Origin: Salinimicrobium sp963709775
GTDB lineage: Bacteria > Bacteroidota > Bacteroidia > Flavobacteriales > Flavobacteriaceae
NCBI GenBank assembly: GCA_963709775.1
Contig: CAVPXS010000009.1
Coordinates: forward strand, 1-64,000
Direction of reading: 5' to 3'
DNA length: 64,000 bases
Below the pieces are notes generated by a model that was given only the letters and a program-made list of their open reading frames with translations, was not told the origin of the DNA and searched no databases. Below, piece by piece: positions 1-10,725 of this stretch. Position numbers and translations under genes: made by a program. Each line of letters begins with the position of its first letter. The first letter of the stretch is position 1.

Positions 1-761
1 TCCATGTGGCTTCAGTTTCTTTGCTATTTCTTCTATATATCCTATAATAATTTCTGGATAATCTTTTCTATCTCGCTTGTGAAGGTGTTTCCTCCTTTTA
101 AACTTCTGTTTAAAACAATACTTCCTTTAAGTTCTCCTTCAATGCATAGAATACCACAGGTATATTCTGTGTAATCGTCACCAATTAACTCTTGGATAAT
201 TGCTCCGTTTACTTTACCAATTTTATCTTTAAAATCATCTGGGTTTTTGATCTTATAAACACCTACCTTCCTTGCCCCGACACGTGGTTTCATGATTACA
301 GGATATTCTATTTCATTGGAAATAGTTTCCTCGGCTATTGAAGTCTTTGGATAATAGAGATTATTGTCTTTTAAAAATTCATAAGTATTAAACTTATCAT
401 TCCCAATTTTTATTACTTCTGGGTCACTCACTATCACCTCACATCCATATTTCTCCTTTATACATTGCCTATGCTTTGCCAAAATTGGAAGTTCAAAATC
501 CACTCCGATGAATAGTATTTGAATTCTTTCCTGCTTAATAGTTTCTAATAGTGCATCTAACCATTGGTCTTCCGTCACTTCTGATTTCAATACATCGGGT
601 AATATATAATTTTTGTGGCACCAAAATGATCCCACCGTATTTTCAAAATAATCAAAACCTACTAAATGGCATTGCTCTGAAATGGAATCATCCTGAATAC
701 TTTTGATTATGCCTTGACCTATTAAGCTTCCTGTTCCTGTTACTCCAACATTATAAATCAT
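1..761 (-). CDS. ATP-grasp family protein (3' end outside window, one frameshift)
   Basis: The N-terminal half resembles a Rossmann-like pre-ATP-grasp domain (start MIYNVGVTGTGSLIGQGI). It is followed by the first part of an ATP-grasp fold with 'YPVIMKPRVGARKVGVYKI', typical of CarB-like ligases that join a carboxylate to an amine with ATP. The open frame stops after about 239 residues, but one base offset near position 60 the reading continues as 'YPEIIIGYIEEIAKKLKPHG', the usual next ATP-grasp block, and runs off the window edge. A single lost base is therefore likely. Its ATG overlaps the stop of the phosphoesterase upstream (TAATG), so the two are probably translationally coupled at the end of the LegC operon. 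The substrate is unknown; a role in modifying a surface sugar is inferred from context only. Confidence 0.75.
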
Positions 762-1398
762 TAATATCGTTTTTTATTATTATAATATTCCAGACAATCT
801 TGAGGATAATGATCCTCTCTCATTTGATCAGTAGGTGGTCATATTATATTTTTTCATTTTCAATTGAATTTCCCCCGAATCTATATTCCATAAAGCATAA
901 TTAGCTAAGATTAATGAATTTTCTATTTTGTCCTATGCTACCGGGGTTTAGAAGAAGTTTATTTCCAAAATATCGTAAGTACTGCTGGTGTGAATGCCCC
1001 AACATTGTATTTTTATGGACTTCTACTTGTGAATCTCGAAATATGTATTCTTTATGATTTAGTGTATGAACTAGTTCAAACCCCTCTAAATTAATACTTG
1101 TTTTATATTTTTTTATCCTAGGATTTTCCTTAAAGGATTTAATAGTTTGATTAAAAAAAGATTGCACTAGTTGATTTTTAACATCACATATGCCTGAAGT
1201 GAAATAAGTTTCGTGATTACCAATTATATTATAACAATTATCAAGGGAATCTATAATTTGTACACATTCATTACTCCAGGGACCATAATTTACTACGTCA
1301 CCCAAATTTATATATCCCTCAACGTTTGGCTCATTACTTAAAACAGATTCAAAAGCCGGAAGATTCCCGTGGATATCAGAAAAAATTAAATATGTCAT
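761..1398 (-). CDS. Calcineurin-like metallophosphoesterase (YfcE/MJ0936-type), frameshifted 3' end
   Basis: The N-terminus 'MTYLIFSDIHGNLPAFESVL' carries the DxH metal motif. It is followed by 'LGDVVNYGP' (GDxxxxGP), 'IIGNHE' (GNHE), 'LVHTLNH' and 'MLGHSHQQYLRYFG' (GHSH), together the full dinuclear metal site of small phosphodiesterases. The usual 'NPGSIGQNR' is present. After it the frame breaks near 905-925 and again near 835, and the restored C-terminus ends 'QDCLEYYNNKKRY' with a stop overlapping the next ATG. The restored size of about 210 residues fits the family. It sits 5 nt after legC in the same direction. The substrate is unknown; in this setting it may dephosphorylate a sugar intermediate (inference). 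Confidence 0.8.
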
Positions 1399-1403
1399 TT
1401 TAT

Positions 1404-2544
1404 TTATCTAACACTACTTGAAATATTTACAATTCTATCTTCCAAAAATTCTGCATTTTTTTGTTCATCCTTAAAGCAGTTCTGGTACATAGGCAATTTA
1501 TACATAAGTTGCCAGATGGGACGGGTCATTACTTTAGCTTCATTAGTAGTTTTAAGAAACAAATCCCGTTCTTCTCTATTTTCCAATTCTACAGCCATTA
1601 ACCAATAATTAGCTTTGGTATCCGGCATTTCCTGTCTAAATTTAATATTCGTATTTTCAAAAAAACTGGCATATTCTCCTGCTAATTCTCTTTTTTTATC
1701 TAAAAAATATTCAAGGTTTTCCAATTGCGCACAAGCTAAAGCGGCATTTAAGTTTGGCATTCTATAATTATAACCCAACTCATCATGAACATATTCATAA
1801 GTATGCGGTTTTTTGGCCGTGGTGGTAAGATATTTTGCTTTTTCTCCAATGTTAAATTATTAGTCACTATAGCACCACCTCCCCCACTGGTCACAATTTT
1901 GTTTCCATTAAATGAAAAAACTCCCAATCTCCAAAAGAACCTGTGGGTTGACCTTTATAATAACTTCCCAGAGATTCAGCAGCATCTTCAACAAAAGGAA
2001 TTTTCCATTTCTTACATACTTTTAAAAGCTCATCTATTTTAACCGGAAAACCAAAAGTATGCATAGGTAAACAGGCTGCAATTTTTCTATTGGTTTTTTT
2101 ATTAAAACAAGCTTCCCCTCTAATTTCCCCATATTCTTCCAGAAAATTTTCCACTGCTATTGGAGAAAGCCCCATAGTATCTAAATCTACATCAAGAAAT
2201 ACCGGATGGGCATTATTATAAGCAATAGCATTGGCAGTCGCTACAAAAGTTAAGGCTTGGGTAATCACTTCATCTCCCGCATTAACTCCTACCAATCTAA
2301 GGGCAACCTGTAAACCGGCAGTACCATTTACTACCGCTACCGCTTTTTTGGTTTTGCTGATACCCTGCATCATTTCTTCAAACTTATCTACATATGCCCC
2401 AACTGAAGAAACGAAAGTGGAATCAATGGTATCCATTACATACTTCTTCTCATTCCCACAAAACCGGGGTTCATGTAAGGGAATAAAATCTTTGGTATTA
2501 TAATAATCCCGAATAAAGGAAATAGTCTCTTTAAATTCTTTCAT
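1404..2544 (-). CDS. legC: LegC-family PLP aminotransferase (DegT/DnrJ/EryC1), two frameshifts
   Basis: Fold type I PLP aminotransferase that converts a UDP-4-keto-6-deoxy-GlcNAc-type sugar to the 4-amino sugar. The N-terminal 'FIPLHEPRFCGNEKKYV' and 'STFVSSVGAYVDKFEE' are hallmarks of the LegC branch. 'VEDAAESLGSYYKG' holds the PLP-contacting aspartate. The frame breaks near 1915, where the missing frame reads 'FSFNGNKIVTSGGGGAIVTN' with the PLP lysine, and again near 1840; it then continues as 'HDELGYNYRMPNLNAALACA' to the end. Both breaks fit one lost base in a G or A run. Its ATG overlaps the stop of the dehydratase gene upstream (TAATG). With that gene it should make a UDP-4-amino-trideoxy-GlcNAc precursor of bacillosamine or legionaminic acid. 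Confidence 0.88.
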
Positions 2545-3732
2545 TACATTTTGGAATCTAGATATTTTCCGGTTTCCTTATGCCCAAAACCGGGAATCAT
2601 TTTAAAGAAAAGATCTACAATTTCATCTTTTTTCCAGGACTTTTCATTTCTAAATTCAATTATTTTATTTTCAAATAAATTCAATTTCTCTTCCTCTACA
2701 TTCAAATCATTTTTTATGATTCCTAGATTTTCAAATCGTTCAAGATCCAAAACTTCCTCATCTGTAAAAAACTCTTCAAAATCTTTTTCCCCCGTGGTAT
2801 CACTCCCGGTAAAAAGACAGGGCCATTTTCTCTTGTTCCGGTAAGGTATGAACTAAATTCTCTGCCTCCTCTTCATCTTTACATAAATAGGCCTCATAAC
2901 CTAATTGTTCTAGATATTTCACAGCAACATCTGCAAAAGAAATAAGATGAAGCTTTTCACTTAATTTTGGAAAAAAAACATCCCTGTTTTCCCCAAATAT
3001 ACAGGACATCAAACATAACTCTCCACTTTCCTGGGGAGTTACAAAATATCGTTTCACATCATTTGGAGCAACTATGGGTTGTTTTTTTTGAATTCTTTGA
3101 TTAAATCCATGTAGTAATGAACCATCTGAAAAAGCTACATTGGCAAAACGAGCAGTGGAGATTTTAATTTCCTTACTTCTCCGCATTAAAAACATTTCCA
3201 TAATCCGTTTTGATGCTCCCATCATATTCACAGGATTGGCTGCCTTATCTGTAGAAACGCAAAAATATTTTTTAGTCCCTTTCTAATACTTTGCTGAATT
3301 GATTTGTCGGTATTAAAAATATTTACATCAATCATGCGCATCAAGGTAAAGGGATCTTTTTCACTCCGTACATGTTTTAGGGCAGATAAATTCAAAACAT
3401 AATCGTAATTTCCATCAGCCTCAATAAAGGCTTCATATTCCAGGGAACCTATATCCAGGGCAAAGGTGCGGAAATCTCCCTCTATATAACCAAAAGAACT
3501 GCGGATATCCCTTACCAGCTCAACCATATTATTTTCACTAATATCTACTACATGAAGCTTTCTGGGATTTCTTTTGAAAATTTCTTTGGTTACTGCCTGG
3601 CCTATCGAGCCTGCGCCTCCAAGCACTAAAAAAGATGAATTTTCTAATTATTTTAAGTAGTTCATTTTGATGAACCCTAATATCATTGTGAAATAATTCA
3701 TTATTCCTACCTATTAAATTCAATATATCCAT
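2544..3732 (-). CDS. UDP-GlcNAc 4,6-dehydratase-type polysaccharide biosynthesis protein (CapD/WbpM family), three frameshifts
   Basis: Soluble NAD(P)-dependent SDR of about 395 residues when restored. The start is 'MDILNLIGRNNELFHNDIRV', followed by the cofactor site 'LGGAGSIGQAVTKEIFKR', 'LNLSALKHVRSEKDP' and the catalytic stretch 'YFCVSTDKAANPVN' plus 'MMGASKRIMEMFLMR' (TDK and K; the usual Tyr is Met, as in CapD/WbpM-type enzymes). The coding frame shifts near 3640, 3265 and 2820; each neighbouring frame continues the family sequence without a gap, so one gene is present rather than four fragments. It lies directly upstream of legC with a TAATG overlap and supplies its 4-keto substrate. 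Whether the end product is legionaminate, bacillosamine or another diamino sugar cannot be settled here, because the following pathway genes lie outside the window. Confidence 0.82.
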
Positions 3733-3763
3733 CTGGGTAAAATATAATTTTCTAAAGTGTAAC

Positions 3764-5561
3764 TTATAACTCTTGTAATTCTACTAATTTCTTAAAATAG
3801 GTAGATTCTTCCATTAGTTTATAATAATTATTTATATGTGAAATCTTACCATTTTTCATAACTACAATTCTATCAGCATTTTTAATGGTGGAAATCCGAT
3901 GAGCGACAATTAAAATGGTATATTTTCCTTTAAAACTTTCAATATTTTTTTGAATAGATTTCTCCGTTTCAGAATCCAATGCTGATGTAGCCTCATCCAG
4001 AATAAGTATCTCTACATTTTTATTTAATTCCCGGGCTATAGAAATTCTTTGTTTCTGGCCTCCGCTTAAATTTACCCCATTATTTCCCAAAACAGTATTT
4101 TCTTTATCTGGTAGGTTATTTACAAAGTCCTCCAGTGCTGCTTTTTGGATTGCATCCCAGAATTTTTTTAGGTTAATTTCAGATTTATCAGCCCAAAAAG
4201 TAACATTATTAAAAAGAGTGTCATTAAAAATAACAGGATCCTGTGTTATATATCCTATTTTTTGCTGCAGGGAGGTCCTATCAATTGTTGAAATTTCCTT
4301 TTGATTTATGTGGAACTTACCTGAATTAATGGGCAGTAAACCAGAAATTATATTAACCAGGGTAGTTTTTCCACTTCCACTTTCTCCTACAAACGCAATT
4401 GTTTCTTTGTTATCAATATCTAGGGAAATATTTTGAAGCACTGGTTGGTTCCCATAATAAAAGCTAACTTGTTCAAGTTGAATTCCATTAACAGATTTTT
4501 CTATGGTTGAATTCCCATTCATTTCCTGATTAGCTCGGAGTTCTTTTCCAAAATCAGTCATATTTTCAAGGGATCCTGATACGGCTAAAAATTTATTCCA
4601 TCTAACCTGCATCTGCATTAAGTAATTAAGCGCTCTATAGAAAAAAATTAAACTGATTAATATAGGTGCAAGATCAGACCCAAGGAACCTGGTTTGAATG
4701 ATTATGACGGCCACCACCACCGTAATTAAAATAGGTTCTCTTCCTGCAGTGAGCAAAGCATCTAATTTTCCGATTTTTTCATTACTGTCCTGTATTTTTA
4801 GATACCGATTGCTCTAATTTGGCGCCATATTTTCTTAAAGATCCTGTGGCCTTTAAATATTTATAGTTACCTACATTCTGAATAATTAAACTCTGAAAAA
4901 TATTATTCTCTCCAGTTAATTTTCGGGATGCTCCCTTTGTATTTTTATACAATGTTTTATATAGGAAATTTGTAAGCCCCCCTCCAATACTAACTAAAAT
5001 TGCGAATTGGGAGTCAATGGCAAAAGCAAACGCCATATAAACTGCTACAAGAATTCCATAACGAAATGCAGTAAAATAATAAATAAAGGAGTTAGCAACT
5101 CTATCAACCTCGCCAGTTAATGTATTTTGAATACGACCAACATCGGACATAATAAAGTACTTATAAGCCAAACCATTTAAACCCTTTATATTTTGAAGGC
5201 GTAAACGTTTTATAAAATTCTGTTGAATTATTACAGTGTACACTCCTGTTAAATACTGAACTATTCCTTTAGCAAAAAAGAATATTATCATTAGTAATAA
5301 TACCGAAACTAAATTTAAAGGAATTCCTATATTATCGAGAAAATCTACGAGAAATCGAAGTTTACCTAAACTTTCACCATCGATTGCACTCGAATCGTTC
5401 ACCATTTGAAGTAAGGGTAAGAACATAGTTAAACCAAAACCATCCAACACTCCTATCAAGATACTTAAGATCAACACAAAGAAGATCCTATATTTCAGAT
5501 GGGAATAGAAATATGCAAAACTTTCGAAATACTTTTTTATGAATTTTTTAATTACTTCCAA
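3764..5561 (-). CDS. ABC exporter, fused permease-ATPase (PglK/MsbA-like), one frameshift
   Basis: Half-transporter of about 598 residues. The N-terminal permease domain has several hydrophobic helices (for example 'FVLILSILIGVLDGFGLTMF' and 'LNLVSVLLLMIIFFFAKGIV'). The C-terminal ATPase has Walker A 'GESGSGKTT', signature 'LSGGQKQRIS', Walker B 'ILILDEATSALD' and H-loop 'IVAHR'. The frame breaks near 4798 and the neighbouring frame joins cleanly as 'QDSNEKIGKLDALLTAGRE', consistent with one lost base. It ends 32 nt before the dehydratase gene in the same direction and so probably leads the operon. Fused exporters in glycan loci usually flip lipid-linked oligosaccharides or export lipids; lipid-linked glycan is the likely cargo here (inference). 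Confidence 0.87.
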
Positions 5562-5925
5562 TCTGATTTGTTTTTCGTGTTTTTTTTATAGCAAAAATTA
5601 GATTCCAAATGTTTCTCCAGTACCCTTCTAGAATTCTTATAAACAATTCGGACTTCACCCTTTATCATACGTCTACTGCTAAACTGACTCAAAATTAATA
5701 TCTCTTTTTTCCAGTAATACATTACTCCGAAAAATATTTTAAAAAATTATAAAATGTTCCTAAACACTTCAGAAATAATTTTGCAATTACAATCGGCAAA
5801 AGTAACACTTAAAAAAGAAGCGTCTTCCTTTAAAATCTTAAAGAAATGTAAAAATAAATCAAAGACACTTAGGAATATCATAGGCATTAGAATAATTTGT
5901 AATTTTATTAAATATCCTTCCTAGA
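5562..5925. other. Intergenic region between divergent genes
   Basis: AT-rich spacer between the exporter gene (leftward) and the methyltransferase gene (rightward). It should hold both promoters, but I see no exact TTG-N20-TAnnTTTG pair on either strand, no convincing ORF, no hairpin terminator and no long repeat. Confidence 0.6.
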
Positions 5926-6903
5926 ATGAATTTAAATTCGCCCAGCCCCTTCTTTAAGCAGCGAAAAATATGTCCGATTTTGCAGCACCGCAAATTTTAT
6001 TAATATTCTGGAGTTGCCATACCACGATAAAAAAATTTCCAATTATTTAATAAAGTTTTACAAAGATCAGGGAAGCATAGAATTAGACTACTTAAAAAAC
6101 GTAAGTTATTCTCTTTGCGAATGTCGAAACTGTGAAGGGATATTTCAGGAGTTCATTCCGAATGATTTTCTATGGAGAAATTATATGAAGAATGGATATC
6201 TCCTGAAGAGGCTTTATTAGCTCATAAAGAAAAGGAAGAAAATTCTGCACTTATTGGGGATTATAAAGACGAGATAACTACCATAAATGAAGCTTTCTTT
6301 AAATCCAAAAAGAATGTAAGAGTTCTGGATTTTGGAATGGGTTGGGGTACCTGGGCACGGACTGCTAAAGATTTGGGATGGGAAGTCTACGGAGCAGAAC
6401 TATTGAAGTCGAGAGTTGAGTATGCGGATCGAAATGGAATCGAAGCAGTTAATCCTGAAAAATCAAACTTTCTTAGATTCGATTTTATCAACACTGAACA
6501 GGTTTTTGAACATTTACCTGAACCATTAACAACTTTGAAAACAATGAAGGAATGGCTTCGAAAGGACGGAATAATAAAAATAAGTGTTCCCTCGGCCAAG
6601 AACATGGAGGAAAGGCTAAAAAAGATGGACTGGTGTGCTCCAAAGTTTTCCAGGAACTCTCTGAATCCTGTAGCACCTTTAGAACATATCAACTTATATA
6701 AAAGAAAAACTATATTGAAAATGGCGCATCTGGCAGGACTTAAAGAAATTAAGTTACCTATTATGGCACAGTATAAAAATACAGATTGGAACAATAATTT
6801 TAAAATTAACTTGAAAAAAGTTATAAAACCAATTAGATTAAATCATACAAACCACCTAAACTATGTTTTTTTGAAAAAAGCTAAAGGAACAAAAATCTTG
6901 TAA
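5926..6903 (+). CDS. Zinc-ribbon SAM-dependent methyltransferase, two frameshifts
   Basis: The central part is a class I SAM methyltransferase: 'VRVLDFGMGWGTWARTAK' is motif I, 'GAELLKSRVEYA' follows, and 'FINTEQVFEHLPEPLTTL' is the methyltransferase-23-type block. The annotated start is upstream of the longest open frame: from ATG 5926 the reading gives 'FFKQRKICPICSTANF', after correcting one extra T near 5970, and then 'CECRNCEGIFQEF'. The paired CxxC motifs form a zinc ribbon as in sugar C- and O-methyltransferases. A second break lies near 6172, where 'FLMEKLYEEWISPEEA' restores continuity. It is isolated between leftward genes and probably methylates a sugar of the surface glycan (inference). 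Confidence 0.78.
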
Positions 6904-6980
6904 CCAATAAAAACTGCCCGTCCCACCTCTCCCTAATTATTCCGGGATTAATGAACTTATTGGTAATTTAAGAATTACCA

Positions 6981-8044
6981 TTATAGGAAAGATTTTTTGA
7001 CAACTTCAGAAATAAATTCCACCTGTTGAATATTCATCTCTGCAAACAAAGGCAAACATAAAATTTTACCCGAAATATCTTCTGAAAATGGACAGGATAT
7101 ATTATTCATGTAATCAAGCGTATTCAACGAAGGATAAAAATACCTTCTTGGGAAAATGTTTTTTTTCTTTAATGTTTTCAGGACACTTAAGATTTGCTCT
7201 TCACTCTCGAAAATAATGGGATAGTAGGAGTAGTTCCAGAATGTTCCTCCCTGATGGAGATATTGCTGAGTTTTGAAAAATCAAGTTTTTGATCTGTACC
7301 ACACTTTTCCTCGTCTCAAAAAGCTCTGGTAAATATGGCAACACTGCCAATCCCATCGCCGCATGTAATTCATTCATCTTACATTGATTCCCAATCCTGA
7401 AAGTCGGTTGCTCCCTTATGTCCAAAATTATGGCTGTAAAACAATTTTTAAAAATTTCAGGATCCTTACAAAACATAGCCCCTCCTTCCCCGGTATGGAA
7501 GATCTTAGTAGCATGGAAGCTACAGGTGCTTACATCTCCAAAATTGAAAATGGATTCCCCTTGGTATTTAACACCAAAACAATGCGCGGCGTCATAAATT
7601 ATTTTAAGCCCGTGCTTTTTGCTATTCTATCATCTCCTCAATATTACATGGATTACCAAAAACATGAGTCGCCAGAATAGCTGTTGTTTTGTCTGTGATC
7701 GCAGCTTCGATTTTTGTTTCATCAATGGTGAGATACTCCGGGTGGATATCCACAAAAACAGGCGTGCAATTCTCCCAGACAATAGCAGCTGTAGTAGCCA
7801 CGTAGCTAAAGGGGGTAGTGATCACTTCTCCATTGCCCGCAAGAACCTTCAGTGCGATCTGTAAGGGTAAGGTGCCGTTAGCGGTAAGGATTAAATCTGG
7901 GTGACTCAGATATTTTTTCAACTTTGCCTGCAACTCATACCACAGCTTCCCTCCATTAGCGATCTGGTTAGATTTCCATATCTGTTCCAGATAAATTTGA
8001 TATTCCTCTAAGGGTGGAAGAAAGGTTTTGGTTACATTGATCAT
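6981..8044 (-). CDS. DegT/DnrJ/EryC1 aminotransferase (dTDP-4-keto-6-deoxyhexose type), frameshifted
   Basis: PLP sugar aminotransferase of about 350 residues. The start is 'MINVTKTFLPPLEEYQIYLE', with 'TANGTLPLQIALKVL', 'ITTPFSYVATTAAIVW' and 'IYDAAHCFGVKYQGES' (PLP aspartate). The lysine motif 'SFHATKIFHTGEGGAMF' belongs to the subgroup acting on dTDP-4-keto-6-deoxyglucose (VioA-like). The frame shifts near 7623 and again around 7260-7290; the restored 3' part reads 'FWNYSYYPIIFESEEQIL' and ends 'EVVKKSFL' at 6981. Its ATG overlaps the stop of the flippase gene (ATGA), indicating an operon. The product is probably a 4-amino-4,6-dideoxyhexose for the glycan; the exact substrate is uncertain. 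Confidence 0.82.
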
Positions 8045-9481
8045 CGTTGTCGGATTAGGTTGAAAATTTCAAAAAAACTACTAATTTTTAAAAAATAAGC
8101 TGTAGTTAAATACCCCATGGTACCCACTATTGCGCCACCTAAGATGCGGAGGAAGTTTGATTGATCTCCCAAAAATATAAAAATCAACCAGATAAATATA
8201 AAACTCCGCCAAAAATAGCGAGAAGACAGAATAGGAAAAACATCTTTTATTTGTTCCCATCCGGTATAGGAAATAAATCTGGTGGTGTAATGTGCATTGA
8301 TAAAAAAGGCGACAGGGAAATAATAACCTGCCCATACAACAATGCCAAAATTCCAAAAGGAATAGCGATAATGATCGTGATAACAATAATTACTTTCTTG
8401 ATCACTTCCAATTTTAAAAACAGATCACTTCTACCTTTAACATTTAGAATGGAAAGATTATAGGAATGGAGGGGAAAGAGAATCCCGGTCATACAAAGGA
8501 TCTGAAAATAAGGTACTGCAGGTAACCATTTTTCTGTAAAAAGAAAAACAAATACAGGTTCTGCCAGTACTGCAAGAAAGATCAGAACCGGAGTAACTAC
8601 AAAAACCACCATTAACATCAGTTTCTTGTACACTCTTTTAAGCCTTATCTCATCATCCTGTATAGAAACGAACAAAGGAAAAGTCACTTTGTCCAGAGCA
8701 CGGGAAATATTAGTTACCGGAAGCTGTTTCATAGTTTCTGCCCGGGTATAGAATCCTACTTGGGCTGCAGAAAAATATTTCCCTATTACTATTAAAAAGA
8801 TATTATTAAAGATCCTGTTAAGCAGGTCAGAAATGGTAAGTTTATATCCGTAATTAAAATGCTTTCCAAACTTTTTTACGGTCAAAAATTAAATGTAGGT
8901 GTCCAGCCTGAATAGATCCACATTTGAATAGTACTTACAACCGAAGCTATTATACTGCTCCAAACCAGGCTCCAAACCCCATAACCATTATAGGCCATCC
9001 AGACCCCGACTATACCTCCCACTACGGCAGAGGGAATTGCTATAAAGGCCTGGGTCTTAAAATCCATTTTCTTTGTAAGCCTTGCAAGTTGGACAGCAGA
9101 AAAGGAAGTAATGATAATGGTTAACACTATAAATCCGAATGATATCAACCAGAACCGGCTGTTCATAGAAATCGGCAATAAAAGGAGCAAGGAAAGAAAC
9201 CAAAGCATAAACCAGAGGAAACTGAAAAGATTGAAAAAAAAGACTGTAGAATAGTCACTTTCATCACAATTTGCGTCCCTGATAAGAGATTTGGTTAACC
9301 CGCCATCCAGTAGTGCATTACCAACAGCTACCACTACAGCAATCATTCCTATAAGACCAAATTCTGCCGGCAGTAAGATCCTCGCTAAAATAAGCGACAC
9401 AACAAATCCTATGATTTGGTTTCCGAATTGCTGAGTAAAGGTCCAGACTAGACTAAGGGCGGCTTTTCTTTTTAAGGACAT
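8041..9481 (-). CDS. Wzx-type oligosaccharide flippase (MOP superfamily), two frameshifts
   Basis: Multi-pass membrane protein of about 480 residues. The N-terminus 'QQFGNQIIGFVVSLILARIL' with 'LLPAEFGLIGMIAVVVAVGN' is the standard Wzx/lipopolysaccharide exporter opening, and 'GFYTRAETMKQLPVTNISRA' is a conserved loop of the family. It should flip undecaprenyl-linked repeat units across the inner membrane. The coding frame shifts near 8890 (a short T run; restored 'TFNFLTVKKFGKHFNYGY') and near 8312; the end reads 'FEIFNLIRQR' and overlaps the next ATG by four bases. Flanked by an aminotransferase and a fucosyltransferase gene, it marks this as a Wzx/Wzy-type locus, although no Wzy polymerase is visible in the window. 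Confidence 0.85.
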
Positions 9482-9621
9482 TTATAAATTCAGGATTTAC
9501 TGAAACTTTATTGCAACTACGAATGTATAAATTTTAAACACATGCAATAAAAACTAAGCAGTGCGTAGCTTTAGAAAGTCCCATATTTAAGTAGTTTTGA
9601 AGAATAGGAATATCAAAAGTA

Positions 9622-10615
9622 ATGGATGAAAAAATAAAATTATGGTTCACCGATTTTTATAAAGGTTTTAATCCATCATAATTATTTGCATTGGATATCA
9701 TTAAGCCGCCAATATCGAGTTAGTATTAACCTCCAAGGAACCGGACTACCTCATTTATTCCTGCTATGGTCGGGAATTTCTGAAGTTCAAAATCCAGTAA
9801 AGATCTTTTATACGGGAGAGAATTTAATACCTGATTTTAACCTTTGTGATTACGCTATTGGGTTTAGCCACTTAGAATTTGGAGATCGTTATTTAAGATA
9901 TCCTAATTTTGCTCTTATCCCCGACCAGTTTGAAGAACTCCTGAAGCCAAGGTCATTTACAATAGAAGATGTTGAAAAGAAAGAATATTTTTGCAACTTT
10001 ATTTATTCGAATTCCCAGGCAGACCCTGTGAGAGATCAATTCTTTTATCTATTGAGCAATTACCGGAAAGTCATTTCTCCGGGCAGGCATCTAAATAATG
10101 CTTCAATGGATATTGGGGGAAGATTTACCGAAGACTGGATGTATTCGAAACTGGAATTTCAGTCCAGATGTAAATTTTCTATAGCTTTTGAGAACTCCTC
10201 TTCTCCCGGCTATACTACAGAAAAATTAATGCATGCCTATATCACCAATACAATTCCCATTTACTGGGGAAATCCTGAGGTGACTAAAGATTTTAACCCT
10301 CGATCCCTAATAAATTGTCATGAATTTAAAACTTTTGAGGAGGTAGTGGAAAGGGTGAAGGAAGTCGACAAAAATGATAACCTTGCTTTTAAATATCTAA
10401 ATGAACCTCCCTTTCCAGGAAATGAGATACCTGAAAACCTGAACCAGGAGACACTGTACAATTTTCTTAGATCAATATTTGATCAGGATCTAGAAAAAGC
10501 TAATAGACGGCCCAAATTTGGTGCGATCAGAAATTATGAACAGGAATTATTTAAGAATTTACATTCGAACAAGTCGGGAAAATTCAGTTCAATAAGAAGA
10601 ATTCTTAAACTCTAA
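9622..10615 (+). CDS. Glycosyltransferase family 10 (alpha-1,3/1,4-fucosyltransferase), frameshifts near 5' end
   Basis: GT10 fucosyltransferase of about 330 residues. The GDP-fucose signature is clear: 'CKFSIAFENSSSPGYTTEKL' followed by 'YITNTIPIYWGNPEV' and 'DFNPRSLIN'. 'NPVKIFYTGENLIPDFNLCD' and 'AIGFSHLEFGDRYLRYP' are the usual central blocks. The longest uninterrupted frame begins late; the real start is ATG 9622 ('MDEKIKLWFTDFYKGFNP'), with one break near 9680 and two between 9740 and 9790, where the other frame reads 'PDYLIYSCYGREFLKF'. It is transcribed opposite to the flippase operon and converges on cysN. It would transfer fucose or a related 6-deoxy sugar; no GDP-fucose synthesis genes are in the window. 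Confidence 0.85.
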
Positions 10616-10635
10616 TTAAAAAATTACGAAAAATA

Positions 10636-10720
10636 TAGCGAATTTCACGGATTAAATTATCCCCGCCGCACAGCCTCCTTTTTTCTGATTGCACAGATAT
10701 AAGTAGATTTCAGAGATTAT
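10636..10720. repeat. Dispersed-repeat-like AT-rich remnant
   Basis: Between the convergent fucosyltransferase and cysN genes lies text of the kind scattered through Bacteroidota intergenic regions ('gcgaatttcacggattaaat' on one side, 'gattgcacagatataagtag' and 'atttcagagatt' on the other). No ORF or clear terminator is present. Assignment as a dispersed repeat is from memory of such sequences and needs a genome-wide search. Confidence 0.4.
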
Positions 10721-10725
10721 GTTTG

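Noticed and set aside
3538..3732. Separate 64-codon gene before the dehydratase
   Set aside because: It is the true N-terminus of the dehydratase cut off by a frameshift near 3640.
8081..8386. Separate small membrane protein on the minus strand
   Set aside because: It overlaps the Wzx 3' end; the restored Wzx frame explains the region better.
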